Positions 1 to 7,996 of a stretch of 34,650 bases of DNA are shown piece after piece. The stretch is from contig JAFGJQ010000414.1 of NCBI GenBank assembly GCA_016929015.1, forward strand, positions 1 through 34,650, written 5' to 3'. Source of the stretch: Phycisphaerae bacterium. GTDB lineage: Bacteria; Planctomycetota; Phycisphaerae; UBA1845. The stretch's first letter is position 1; each line of letters begins with the position of its first letter. The notes beneath the pieces were generated by a model, which had not been told where the DNA came from, searched no databases, and saw only the letters and a program-made list of their open reading frames with translations. Made by a program: the position numbers and the translations under genes.

Positions 1-1
1 C

Positions 2-247
2 AACGTGGCCGGCGGGCGGTTCCTGGTCGTGCAGCCGCGCGGACTGGCCTCGCTGCGGGACGGTTCGCCGAGCACCGCCGAGCCCATCGTCGCATACGAC
101 GAGATCAGCGCGGGGATCGGGTCGGTCGTTTCGGTGTCTGAGGGTCGGGAAGCGGCCATGCCGTTCCACCCGCGTCTGGTCCCCGTTGACGCATACGTGG
201 CGGCCGTCCTGGACCACGTGGAGGCCGGCCAGTCGAAATTGAAGTGA
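2..247 (+). CDS. EutN/CcmL-type pentameric microcompartment vertex protein (BMC-P), 5'-truncated by window edge
   Basis: Open frame from the window edge: ..NVAGGRFLVVQPRG...IVAYDEISAGIGSVVSVSEG...VPVDAYVAAVLDHVE. This resembles the EutN/CcmL fold pattern (G-x-[KR]-x-L-x-V-Q-P ... A-G-x-G-x-V-V-x-V-x-x-G ... VDAxVxAxxD). It sits next to PduS- and PduT-like genes. Confidence 0.8.
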   Translation, partial: NVAGGRFLVVQPRGLASLRDGSPSTAEPIVAYDEISAGIGSVVSVSEGREAAMPFHPRLVPVDAYVAAVLDHVEAGQSKLK

Positions 248-257
248 GGCAATAACC

Positions 258-1448
258 ATGGCGACGAAATCGCTCGACATCAAACTGGCCCGAATCAAGG
301 CCGACCGGAACAGTCGCGAGTTCATCATCGCGGACGCCAAGGACGCGGACATGGCCTACGGCATCGCGGCCCCGGGCCACAGCCCGGAAATGCACGCCCA
401 CGAGGCTCGGTTCCGCAGCCTGGAAGACTATCGCGAGTGCGTCCGGCAGGTCGTTCACCATGGCCGGGTCGACGTCATGTTGATGTCCGCCCATACGAAC
501 TCCATTCTCACCGTGCGTGAGAAACTGTTCGAGAACTCCCACGTGACGCCCGCGGCCCGGGCCAATGACACCACGGACATTCACGTGGCGCGCCAGGGCG
601 TGTACACGGGCGAACCCTCCCGGCCGTTCGAGAGCACGACGATTGACCACATCCAGTGCGGCTACATCGACTGCCGCGACGAAGACCGCGCAATCGGCGC
701 CAACCTCGGGTTGTACAGCGTCACGTTCAACAACGACGTGGAGCTCGACCGGCAGACGATGGAACGCTACAAGGCGTTTCGCATTGAGGCGGAACGCAAG
801 GGCTTCCGACACTTCCTGGAGGTGTTTGACCCCAACAAGCCGCAGAAACCGATCGACCCCGCCCAACTCGGCGGATTCATCAACGATATGATCGTGCGAA
901 TGCTTGCCGGCGTGCCCGACGCCGGTCGGCCCCTCTTCCTCAAAATGGTCTACCACGGCCCGAAGTTCACCGAAGAGATCGCCAATTACGATCCGAAGCT
1001 CGTCGTGGGCGTTCTGGGCGGGGCGTCCGGCACCACGTATGACGCCTTCAAGCTGATCGCCGACGCACAGAAATACGGCGCCCGCGTCGCCCTCTTCGGC
1101 CGCAAAATCAACAACGCCGAACACCAGTTGGCCTTCATCGAGATGCTGCGCCGCATCGTCGACGGAGACCTCTCGCCCGAAGAAGCAGTCCACGCTTACC
1201 ACGGCGTGCTCCAGGCCCTGAACATCCGCCCGCATCGCCCGCTGGAGGACGACCTCCAGCTCACGAACGCCGCCGTGGGCTACGGCGGCGGACACACCAT
1301 CAGCGTGCCGCCCTCACGGCGTGACGGGACCGCCCGCGCCCCCTCCGGCCGCAAACCGCGCACCCAGCCGGACTTCTCCAAGATGACCAGCGAGGAGCGC
1401 CTGGCCTACCATCGCGGCCGGCTCCGCGGAATCGGAACATGGTCATGA
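258..1448 (+). CDS. Aldolase-like TIM-barrel protein (DeoC/LacD/class I aldolase-like) in BMC locus
   Basis: 396 aa ORF 10 nt after the BMC-P stop and overlapping the next gene by 10 nt. Motifs PLFLKMVYHGP, KLVVGVLGGASGTTYDAFKLIADAQKYGARVALFGRKIN look like strand-7/phosphate-loop patterns of class I aldolases. The family assignment is inferred, not searched. Confidence 0.6.
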   Translation: MATKSLDIKLARIKADRNSREFIIADAKDADMAYGIAAPGHSPEMHAHEARFRSLEDYRECVRQVVHHGRVDVMLMSAHTNSILTVREKLFENSHVTPAARANDTTDIHVARQGVYTGEPSRPFESTTIDHIQCGYIDCRDEDRAIGANLGLYSVTFNNDVELDRQTMERYKAFRIEAERKGFRHFLEVFDPNKPQKPIDPAQLGGFINDMIVRMLAGVPDAGRPLFLKMVYHGPKFTEEIANYDPKLVVGVLGGASGTTYDAFKLIADAQKYGARVALFGRKINNAEHQLAFIEMLRRIVDGDLSPEEAVHAYHGVLQALNIRPHRPLEDDLQLTNAAVGYGGGHTISVPPSRRDGTARAPSGRKPRTQPDFSKMTSEERLAYHRGRLRGIGTWS

Positions 1449-2773
1449 CGACCCTCAGACTCGACACCGCGGGTCTGCTGGATCGGATCGCGGCCAACGG
1501 CGTCGTCGGGGCCGGCGGGGCCGGCTTCCCCACGCACGTAAAACTCGCCGGCAAGGTGGACACCGTCGTCCTGAACGCCGCGGAGTGCGAGCCGCTGCTT
1601 CACAAGGACAAGGAGCTGCTGCGGCATTACCCGGATCAGATCCTGGCCGGGCTGATCGCCGCGGGAGAGCTGACCGGAGCGCGGGAAGTCGTCGTCGGCA
1701 TCAAAGCAAAGTACACGGACGTGATCGAACGGCTACGCCCCCTTATGCCGCCGCACGGCCGCATCGTGCCCCTTCATGACGCCTATCCGGCCGGGGATGA
1801 GTTCATCCTCGTCTACGACGTGACGGGGCGGATCATTCCGCCCGGCGGAATCCCCCTGGCCGTCGGGTGCGCCGCACTCAACGTGGAGACGGCGTACAAC
1901 ATCGGCATGGAAAAGCCGGTCACGGAGAAGTTCCTCACGGTTGCCGGCGCCGTCCAGAGGCCGGTGACGCTTCGCGTCCCGGTGGGCATCCGGCTTGGGG
2001 AGGCGGTCGATCTGGCCGGTGGAGCGACCGTCGACGATCCACGCGTCCTGATCGGCGGGGTGATGATGGGCCATCTGGCCGCTTCACTCGATGAGCCGGT
2101 GACCAAAACCTGCGGCGGGCTGATCGTGCTGGGGCCGGACCACGTGCTCGTGCGGCGACACGAGAGCCCCTGGAAGGAAATCGCCCGCATCGGAGCCGGC
2201 GCGTGCGACCAATGCACGTTCTGCACGGAGTTCTGCCCGCGGTACCTGCTGGGCCACCCGATCGAGCCGCACAAGGCAATGCGATCGCTGGGCTTCGTGG
2301 AAGACCGCGAGCCGACGGTCATCGGTTCGCAGTTCTGCTGCGAGTGCAACCTTTGCACGATGATCGCATGCCCGGAAGACCTGGATCCCAAGAACGTCTG
2401 CACGCACAACAAACGCCGGCTTGCCGCCGAAGGCCGCAAGTGGAAGATCGATGCCAATCCGGACCGCGCCCGACTGCACCTGGACGATCGCCGCGTCCCC
2501 ATCAGCCGGCTCATTCGAAAACTCGGGCTGTCCGCATTCACGAACGAGGGCCCGCTGGAGGAGCCGGGGTATCGACCCGCCCGCGTGGTTCTGCCGCTCA
2601 GGCAACATGCAGGCGCGCCGGCCGAGCCGGTTGTCTCTTCCGGGGCCCGCGTGCGCGTTGGCGACGTGGTGGCGCGCCCGCCGAAGGACGCGCTGGGCGC
2701 CGTGATCCACGCCAGCATCGACGGGGTCTGTGAGGTGTCGAAAGACCAGGTAATCATCGCGGCGGCCGGATGA
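1439..2773 (+). CDS. PduS/RnfC-like SLBB electron-transfer protein with two 4Fe-4S motifs
   Basis: GVVGAGGAGFPTHVKL...VVLNAAECEPLLHKDKELL (RnfC/PduS flavin/NADH-type N-domain); CDQCTFCTEFCP and CCECNLCTMIACP ferredoxin-like motifs; C-terminal barrel-sandwich segment. Confidence 0.88.
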   Translation: MVMTTLRLDTAGLLDRIAANGVVGAGGAGFPTHVKLAGKVDTVVLNAAECEPLLHKDKELLRHYPDQILAGLIAAGELTGAREVVVGIKAKYTDVIERLRPLMPPHGRIVPLHDAYPAGDEFILVYDVTGRIIPPGGIPLAVGCAALNVETAYNIGMEKPVTEKFLTVAGAVQRPVTLRVPVGIRLGEAVDLAGGATVDDPRVLIGGVMMGHLAASLDEPVTKTCGGLIVLGPDHVLVRRHESPWKEIARIGAGACDQCTFCTEFCPRYLLGHPIEPHKAMRSLGFVEDREPTVIGSQFCCECNLCTMIACPEDLDPKNVCTHNKRRLAAEGRKWKIDANPDRARLHLDDRRVPISRLIRKLGLSAFTNEGPLEEPGYRPARVVLPLRQHAGAPAEPVVSSGARVRVGDVVARPPKDALGAVIHASIDGVCEVSKDQVIIAAAG

Positions 2774-2790
2774 CGTTGGAGCGATCGCAC

Positions 2791-3369
2791 ATGCTCGAAT
2801 CCGTGGGAATCATCGAACTGACCAGCGTGGGCATCGGATACGTCGTGCAGGACGCCATGCTCAAGGCGGCGGACGTCCGGCTGGTGCTGGGCCGCACGAT
2901 CTGCTCCGGTAAGTACATCATCGCGGTGACCGGGCAGGTGGCACCCGTGACCGCCGCCGTCGAGAACGGCCTGGAAGCGGCACCGGACGGCGTCATCGAT
3001 CACTGCATCATCCCGCGGATTCATCCCACCGTGTTCCGGGCGCTGGGCGGCGGCGTGGAGCTGCACGTTCCGCACGCCGGCGTGGACGCGGACCACCCGC
3101 CCAAGGCGCTCGGCGTCGTCGAGACCTTCTCCGGTGTCAGTGTTTTGGAGGCGGCCGACGCCGCGGCGAAGGCAGCGAACGTCGCCCTCTTCCGCATCCA
3201 CATGGCCATGGCCCTGGGCGGCAAGGGCTACATGCTGATGGCCGGCACGGTGTCCGACGTGCAGGCGTCCGTTGCGGCCGCCGCGGAGATCGTACGCAGG
3301 AAGGGCCTCCTCGTTTCCGCCGTTACCATCCCCGGCCCGTCGCGAGAACTCTTCTCCGAGTACCTGTAG
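2791..3369 (+). CDS. PduT-like trimeric tandem-BMC shell protein (BMC-T) with predicted Fe-S-ligating Cys38
   Basis: Two BMC domains (MLESVGIIELTSVGIGYVVQDAMLKAADV... and KALGVVETFSGVSVLEAADAAAKAANV...). TICSGKY places Cys at residue 38 from the ATG at 2791. GGAG-like RBS at about 2778. The ORF track start at 2770 is an alternative. Confidence 0.88.
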   Translation: MLESVGIIELTSVGIGYVVQDAMLKAADVRLVLGRTICSGKYIIAVTGQVAPVTAAVENGLEAAPDGVIDHCIIPRIHPTVFRALGGGVELHVPHAGVDADHPPKALGVVETFSGVSVLEAADAAAKAANVALFRIHMAMALGGKGYMLMAGTVSDVQASVAAAAEIVRRKGLLVSAVTIPGPSRELFSEYL

Positions 3370-3441
3370 GGGGCCGCTGTCTGGAAGGCCCTCCAGCTCG
3401 CCTCCCGCCTTCACGCAATCGTATGCTCGACCATGACCGCG

Positions 3442-3476
3442 CACGCCGGGATGAGCACTGTGCCCACCCCGGCGTG
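3442..3476. terminator. Hairpin between convergent genes, possible bidirectional terminator
   Basis: Perfect 9-bp inverted repeat CACGCCGGG (3442-3450) / CCCGGCGTG (3468-3476), between the BMC-T stop (3369) and the convergent minus-strand stop (3499). No clear U-tract. Confidence 0.45.
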
Positions 3477-3498
3477 ACAACCGTGGTGAAGGCAATCC

Positions 3499-4815
3499 TC
3501 AGATACCCCCGGTGATGATCCAGCGGTCGGGCTGGCCCGCCACGGGGCGTACGCTGGCCTTCATGTGCTCGATCGGCCCGGAGATCTCCGGATGCTCGGA
3601 CGGCGGGCCCGCAAGCTCGCGCCGGCCATCGGCGGTTTCCAGTTCGAACGTATAGGGCACCTGAAAGCCCCGGTCGCCCGCTCGCGGATCCGCGATCGGC
3701 TCGCCGATCCAGACCAGGCGGGTGTATCGAATCTCGAGGTGCTCCTCGTCCCACTTCTGGAGCTCGGCGGCGCTCTGGCCGTTGTGGAGCCGGGCCGCCA
3801 GTTCGTAGTTCCGCTCGATCTTGGCCGTGATGTATTGCCGAACCGTCTCGGCGGCCGCCGCGGCGTCACTCAGGTCGCCCTGCGGCCAGCCGATGCCGGT
3901 GACCCGATCGTCCAGGGCCGCACCCGCTGGGGGCTCGAGGTCAAAGAGCTTGGGATCGGTCGCTTCGTTGTAGTCCAGATACTCGAAACGCATCTGCAAA
4001 ACGCTGCGGCCATCCCGAACGCCGTACTCGTCGATCTGCTTGAACAACCGAGTCACAGGATCAACCAGGATCACGTACGTATGATCGACCCGCCACGGAC
4101 GAGGAAGGACGTCCACCGCATCTGAGCGAGGCGAGACCGTCAAACGAATCTCTCCGGTCTCCGTCGTTTCGGTCCGGACGTCCGCCTTGTTCTCCTCCAC
4201 AAGGCGGTCCACTGTTTCCGCAGCGGCTCGTGGATCGAACATGGAAATCGCCTGCTGCATCTCCGCGTCCGCGTTGTAGACGTGCCGGCTGTCGTACTCA
4301 TCGTTCGCCGGTCGCCAGCGAATCGCCAGGTTCCCCTGAAGAACGATCACGCGGAACGAGTCGCCAAGCCCCTCTTCAATCCGCATCTGCACGGGCGCCC
4401 CCTTCTCGCCGAGCTCCGCCCAGAGCTCCTGCCGGTTCTCCCAGACATCGGGGTTCTCATCATCCGGATCGAGCGTTCTGACGTGAAGAAACCGCACCTG
4501 GCGGTTCGCCGCGATGGTCTGCTCCAAGGCATACGCGACGCCGGAGTCGCCGGTCAGAAACCAGCCGACGCCCATCAGCACCAGTACAACAATCACGGCA
4601 ATGGCTGCCTTGTCCGTAAGGGTCCTCATGATGATGCTTCCTATTCCTGCTATGCGAGAAACGCCGGCCTCGCGATCCGCCATCCGCCGACGGTACTCCC
4701 GCAGTGTTTCCGCGTGTTCCAACTTCCACGTGTCAAAATCGAACGGAGGCACGGGCCGGCTGACGGCCCTGCTGATCAGCTCATCCATCTGCGAATTGTC
4801 GTCTTGCGCCTTCAT
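3499..4815 (-). CDS. ECF-sigma-linked single-TM protein with extracytoplasmic beta-rich (LolA/LolB-like?) domain
   Basis: Start taken at MKAQDDNSQMDELIS (4815), overlapping the sigma-factor stop (ATGA). One TM helix (AAIAVIVVLVLMGVGWFL), then YALEQTIAANRQVRFLHVR... and LQMRFEYLDYNEATDPKLFDLEPPAGA. Confidence 0.75.
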   Translation of the reverse strand: MKAQDDNSQMDELISRAVSRPVPPFDFDTWKLEHAETLREYRRRMADREAGVSRIAGIGSIIMRTLTDKAAIAVIVVLVLMGVGWFLTGDSGVAYALEQTIAANRQVRFLHVRTLDPDDENPDVWENRQELWAELGEKGAPVQMRIEEGLGDSFRVIVLQGNLAIRWRPANDEYDSRHVYNADAEMQQAISMFDPRAAAETVDRLVEENKADVRTETTETGEIRLTVSPRSDAVDVLPRPWRVDHTYVILVDPVTRLFKQIDEYGVRDGRSVLQMRFEYLDYNEATDPKLFDLEPPAGAALDDRVTGIGWPQGDLSDAAAAAETVRQYITAKIERNYELAARLHNGQSAAELQKWDEEHLEIRYTRLVWIGEPIADPRAGDRGFQVPYTFELETADGRRELAGPPSEHPEISGPIEHMKASVRPVAGQPDRWIITGGI

Positions 4816-5363
4816 GATCCCGACTCCACGACTCCCTCCCGCCTCATGACTCCCGCCAGCCGGCGACGAGCACGCTGCAGCCGTCCGTGGACCGCCGCCG
4901 GTGAGAGACGCAATACGGCGGCAATCTGATCGTGCGACAGATTGTCGTAGTACTTCAGCACCATTATCTCCCGGTCGCGCGCCTTCAGCCTGCCGAGACA
5001 CCGCCGGACCGCCAGCCCCACCTCGTCCTTCTCCGGCCGGGCAGGAAGACTCCACATGTCAGCAGCATTGCCGTCTCGCCTTCTTGCCTTCGCCATCCGA
5101 ACGGCCACGTTCCGGCATATGCGTGCCAGCCACCCGCCAAAGCACTCCGTTCTTCTGAGGCTGTGCATCCCGCGCAAGCCCCGGGCAAACGCCTCCTGGA
5201 CCGCGTCCTCCGCAAGCTGATGATCCCCCAGCACCGAATACGCGATGGCCACCATCGGCTTGTAGTACAAGCCGCACAGCTCTCCGAAGCTGCCCAGGTC
5301 GCCCCGCTGCACGGCCTCCACAAGATGCGCTTCACTCGAATCAGGCACGGCCTTCCCCCGCAA
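4812..5363 (-). CDS. ECF-type RNA polymerase sigma factor
   Basis: 183 aa with region 2 (YYKPMVAIAYSVLGDHQLAEDAVQEAFARGL..CFGGWLARICRNVA) and region 4 (CLGRLKARDREIMVLKYYDNLSHDQIAAVLRLSPAAVHGRLQRARRRL). Confidence 0.9.
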   Translation of the reverse strand: MRGKAVPDSSEAHLVEAVQRGDLGSFGELCGLYYKPMVAIAYSVLGDHQLAEDAVQEAFARGLRGMHSLRRTECFGGWLARICRNVAVRMAKARRRDGNAADMWSLPARPEKDEVGLAVRRCLGRLKARDREIMVLKYYDNLSHDQIAAVLRLSPAAVHGRLQRARRRLAGVMRREGVVESGS

Positions 5364-5426
5364 GACATTGTCTTCCGCTGATCAGCATGCACTATAAGGA
5401 CCTTGTTGCTGTGAGAAATGAGCGCA

Positions 5427-5455
5427 TAAAATTGGGCAGGCATCTCAGCCTGCCC
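5427..5455 (-). terminator. Putative intrinsic terminator downstream of the GT2 gene / ribosomal superoperon
   Basis: Perfect 8-bp stem GGGCAGGC (5434-5441)/GCCTGCCC (5448-5455), 6-nt loop. On the minus strand it is followed by AATTTTAT. It lies about 300 nt downstream of the GT2 stop and upstream of the ECF sigma gene. Confidence 0.45.
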
Positions 5456-5759
5456 GATGGGACTTCCCTCCGAGACTCGCACCACTCCCTGCTCTCCCCG
5501 CGAGCTCGCCAGGAACCCCCATGCCCTCTCCCTACCCATCCCCCCTTGTGACCCCTCGCGTTCACCCCATTGGCCCGATGGGTCTAACTTACATCAAGAA
5601 CGTCTGGATGTCAAGCCATCTAGGAGTGTTTTTATCCAATATTAGCACAATGTCATAAAGTATTGCCAAAAAATAGCTTACAGACCACACCAAGAGAAAT
5701 GGACGCCGCTCGCCGGCTGCGAAACGAGTTGAAAGAGCCTCAACTCCCCCCGGGGGATG

Positions 5760-7334
5760 CTACCGTCGCTCCGTCCCGTCACCGATCCGAACGGCCGCCT
5801 CCGCCTGGATCTCATGCGGCTCAATCGCCGGCTCGCGCGCCTTGGCCAGCCAGGGACCCAGCACGGTGGTCAGCCCGACGTAGAGAAAGCCCACGGAAAA
5901 CAGGGACATGAAGAAGGCGCCGATGGTGATCCACCCGCTCCGGATGCACAGAACCAGGCAAGCGAACATGTTGGCGCCCATGGCAATCTCAACAATCGCT
6001 AGCCAGGGCACCCGGCGGCGCCGCTTGGAGTACGCGGTCCGCTGCCGCCATGCCTGCTCCTGCGAACTGGCCACCCCGAACTTCGGCGTACGCACAAACT
6101 CGCTGACCTTCCCGGTGAACCCCTCCAGCGTGGCCAGGGCGTTGTTGTAGCAGATGCCGATTCCCAGCGCCATCAGGAACGGCAGATACTTCAGACTCTC
6201 CACCCACGTGCGTTGCAGTTCGCGCTGACTGCACACGTAGAAGCTGCTGGCCGAGCAGGTGGCCACGATGAACAGCGACACGTCCACCAGATAGATCCGG
6301 AACGGCGACGCCGGCGCCCCGCCCCAGCGCAACAGCAGCACGGGCAGCAGCAGCAGAGTCAACGCGACCATGTACAGATAAACCATGCAACTGGTGAGGT
6401 GGAAGAACGCCTCCAGCTTGATGCGCGCGGGAAGCCGTGACCGCATGATTTTCGGAAGCAGCTTGCGGCAGGTCTGCGCTCCGCCCTTCGCCCAGCGATG
6501 CTGCTGGGACTTGAACGCCGCCATGTCCGGCGGCAGCTCCGCCGGCGAAGCCACCGTGGGCAGGAACAAGAACTTCCAGCCCTTGAGCTGCGCGCGATAC
6601 GACAAATCCAGGTCTTCCGTGAGCGTGTCATGCTCCCAGCCGCCGGCGTCCCGAATGCACGCCTTGCGCCAGACGCCCGCCGTGCCGTTGAAGCTCATGA
6701 AGCGGCCGCTGCGGTTGCGCGCCCCGTGCTCCATCACGAAATGCCCGTCCAGAAGGATCGCCTGCGTCCGGGTCAGCAGCGAGTGCTCCCGATTGATGTG
6801 CTCCCACCGCGCCTGGACCATGCCCACGCGCTCATCCGCGAAGTAGTGAATCGTGTCCGTCAGAATGCCGGCCGGCGGCACGAAGTCCGCATCGAAGATG
6901 CACACAAACTCGCCCGTCGCGCTCTTCAGGCCGTTCTCCAGGGCGCCCGCCTTGTAGCCGCTGCGGTCAGTCCGATGGATGTACTCGATGTCGTGCCCGG
7001 CCTGGCGCATCCGATCCACGGCGCCCCGCGCAATGTCCACCGTGTCGTCCGTGGAATCGTCGAGAACCTGGATCTGCAGACGATCCCGCGGATAGTCCAC
7101 GGCGCACGTCGTCTCGATGATCCGCTCGGCCACGTAGCGCTCGTTGTACATCGGGAGCTGGATGGTGACGCGCGGCAACTCGCCGAACCGCACGGGCGGC
7201 TTCTTCGGCACGTTGCGCGCGTGCTTGTAGTACAGGTACACCAGGTGGTAGCGGTGCAGCCCGTACACGCAGATCAGCAGCATGATGAGACTGTACAATC
7301 CGTAGATCACGTAGTTGAGCGTATAATGCGGCAT
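5760..7334 (-). CDS. Processive family 2 glycosyltransferase (cellulose-synthase-like), membrane-bound
   Basis: 524 aa; DDSTDDT, DADFVPP, LTEDLDLSYRA and QQHRWAKG (D,D,TED,QxxRW) motifs plus multiple hydrophobic TM segments at both ends. Confidence 0.9.
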   Translation of the reverse strand: MPHYTLNYVIYGLYSLIMLLICVYGLHRYHLVYLYYKHARNVPKKPPVRFGELPRVTIQLPMYNERYVAERIIETTCAVDYPRDRLQIQVLDDSTDDTVDIARGAVDRMRQAGHDIEYIHRTDRSGYKAGALENGLKSATGEFVCIFDADFVPPAGILTDTIHYFADERVGMVQARWEHINREHSLLTRTQAILLDGHFVMEHGARNRSGRFMSFNGTAGVWRKACIRDAGGWEHDTLTEDLDLSYRAQLKGWKFLFLPTVASPAELPPDMAAFKSQQHRWAKGGAQTCRKLLPKIMRSRLPARIKLEAFFHLTSCMVYLYMVALTLLLLPVLLLRWGGAPASPFRIYLVDVSLFIVATCSASSFYVCSQRELQRTWVESLKYLPFLMALGIGICYNNALATLEGFTGKVSEFVRTPKFGVASSQEQAWRQRTAYSKRRRRVPWLAIVEIAMGANMFACLVLCIRSGWITIGAFFMSLFSVGFLYVGLTTVLGPWLAKAREPAIEPHEIQAEAAVRIGDGTERR

Positions 7335-7484
7335 GTCTGAAACTCATCCCTTGGCGCCCGACCCCACGTCGGCGTCCCGCGCCTCTGTCGCCCCTGGTTC
7401 GCGATGATGGTGTTTCATTGTAGGCCGAAGTGCTGCTGGTTACAACGGTTACCGCCAGGCCCCCTGCCCGGGGCCGCCGCATCC

Positions 7485-7910
7485 CTACCCCCCCAGAGCA
7501 CCCCCAAGAGCCGCCACCAGCGCCTCCGCCCGGCCAGGCCCGTACCGCCCGGGGTGCCACCGATAGCCCAGCCCGTCGCCCTGTGTGCGGGGAATCAGAT
7601 GGAAGTGAAGGTGCATGACCTCCTGACCCGCCACACGCCCGTTGTTCTGGAGCACGTTGTACCCCTCGGCAGGCAGAACGTCTCGCATCGCCCGTCCCAG
7701 CCGTGGCAACGGCCGGCACAGATCGGCGGCTTGTGATTCGGTCAGGTCGTCCAGGGCCACGACGTGTTCCCTGGGTATCCACAGAAGATGGCCGTCCGCC
7801 AACGGGCCGACGTCCAGGAACGCCAGCCCATGCTCGTTTTCATACACCTTGTGACAGGGAATCTCGCCGCTGACAATCCGGCAGAAGATGCAGTCCGGAT
7901 CCCGAGACAT
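7485..7910 (-). CDS. HIT-family hydrolase/nucleotide-binding protein
   Basis: MSRDPDCIFCRIVSGEIPCHKVYENE...; HIT motif EVMHLHFHLIPR. Start revised to 7910 (the ORF track extends to 8000). Confidence 0.9.
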   Translation of the reverse strand: MSRDPDCIFCRIVSGEIPCHKVYENEHGLAFLDVGPLADGHLLWIPREHVVALDDLTESQAADLCRPLPRLGRAMRDVLPAEGYNVLQNNGRVAGQEVMHLHFHLIPRTQGDGLGYRWHPGRYGPGRAEALVAALGGALGG

Positions 7911-7996
7911 GGTGGCCTCCTTCCCTGGCGCAAGGGCCGCTGCTCGCGGCCGGCCCGGGCCCGCACGATGTCGCGGGGCAAAAGGCCGATCCTCCC

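Noticed and set aside
105-1295. 396-aa minus-strand ORF opposite the aldolase-like gene
   Set aside because: Shadow ORF; the plus-strand protein is coupled to BMC genes and has coherent motifs.
1813-3495. 560-aa minus-strand ORF opposite the PduS/PduT-like genes
   Set aside because: Antisense shadow of well-supported coding genes in GC-rich DNA; low-complexity R/G/H/P-rich translation with no domain pattern.
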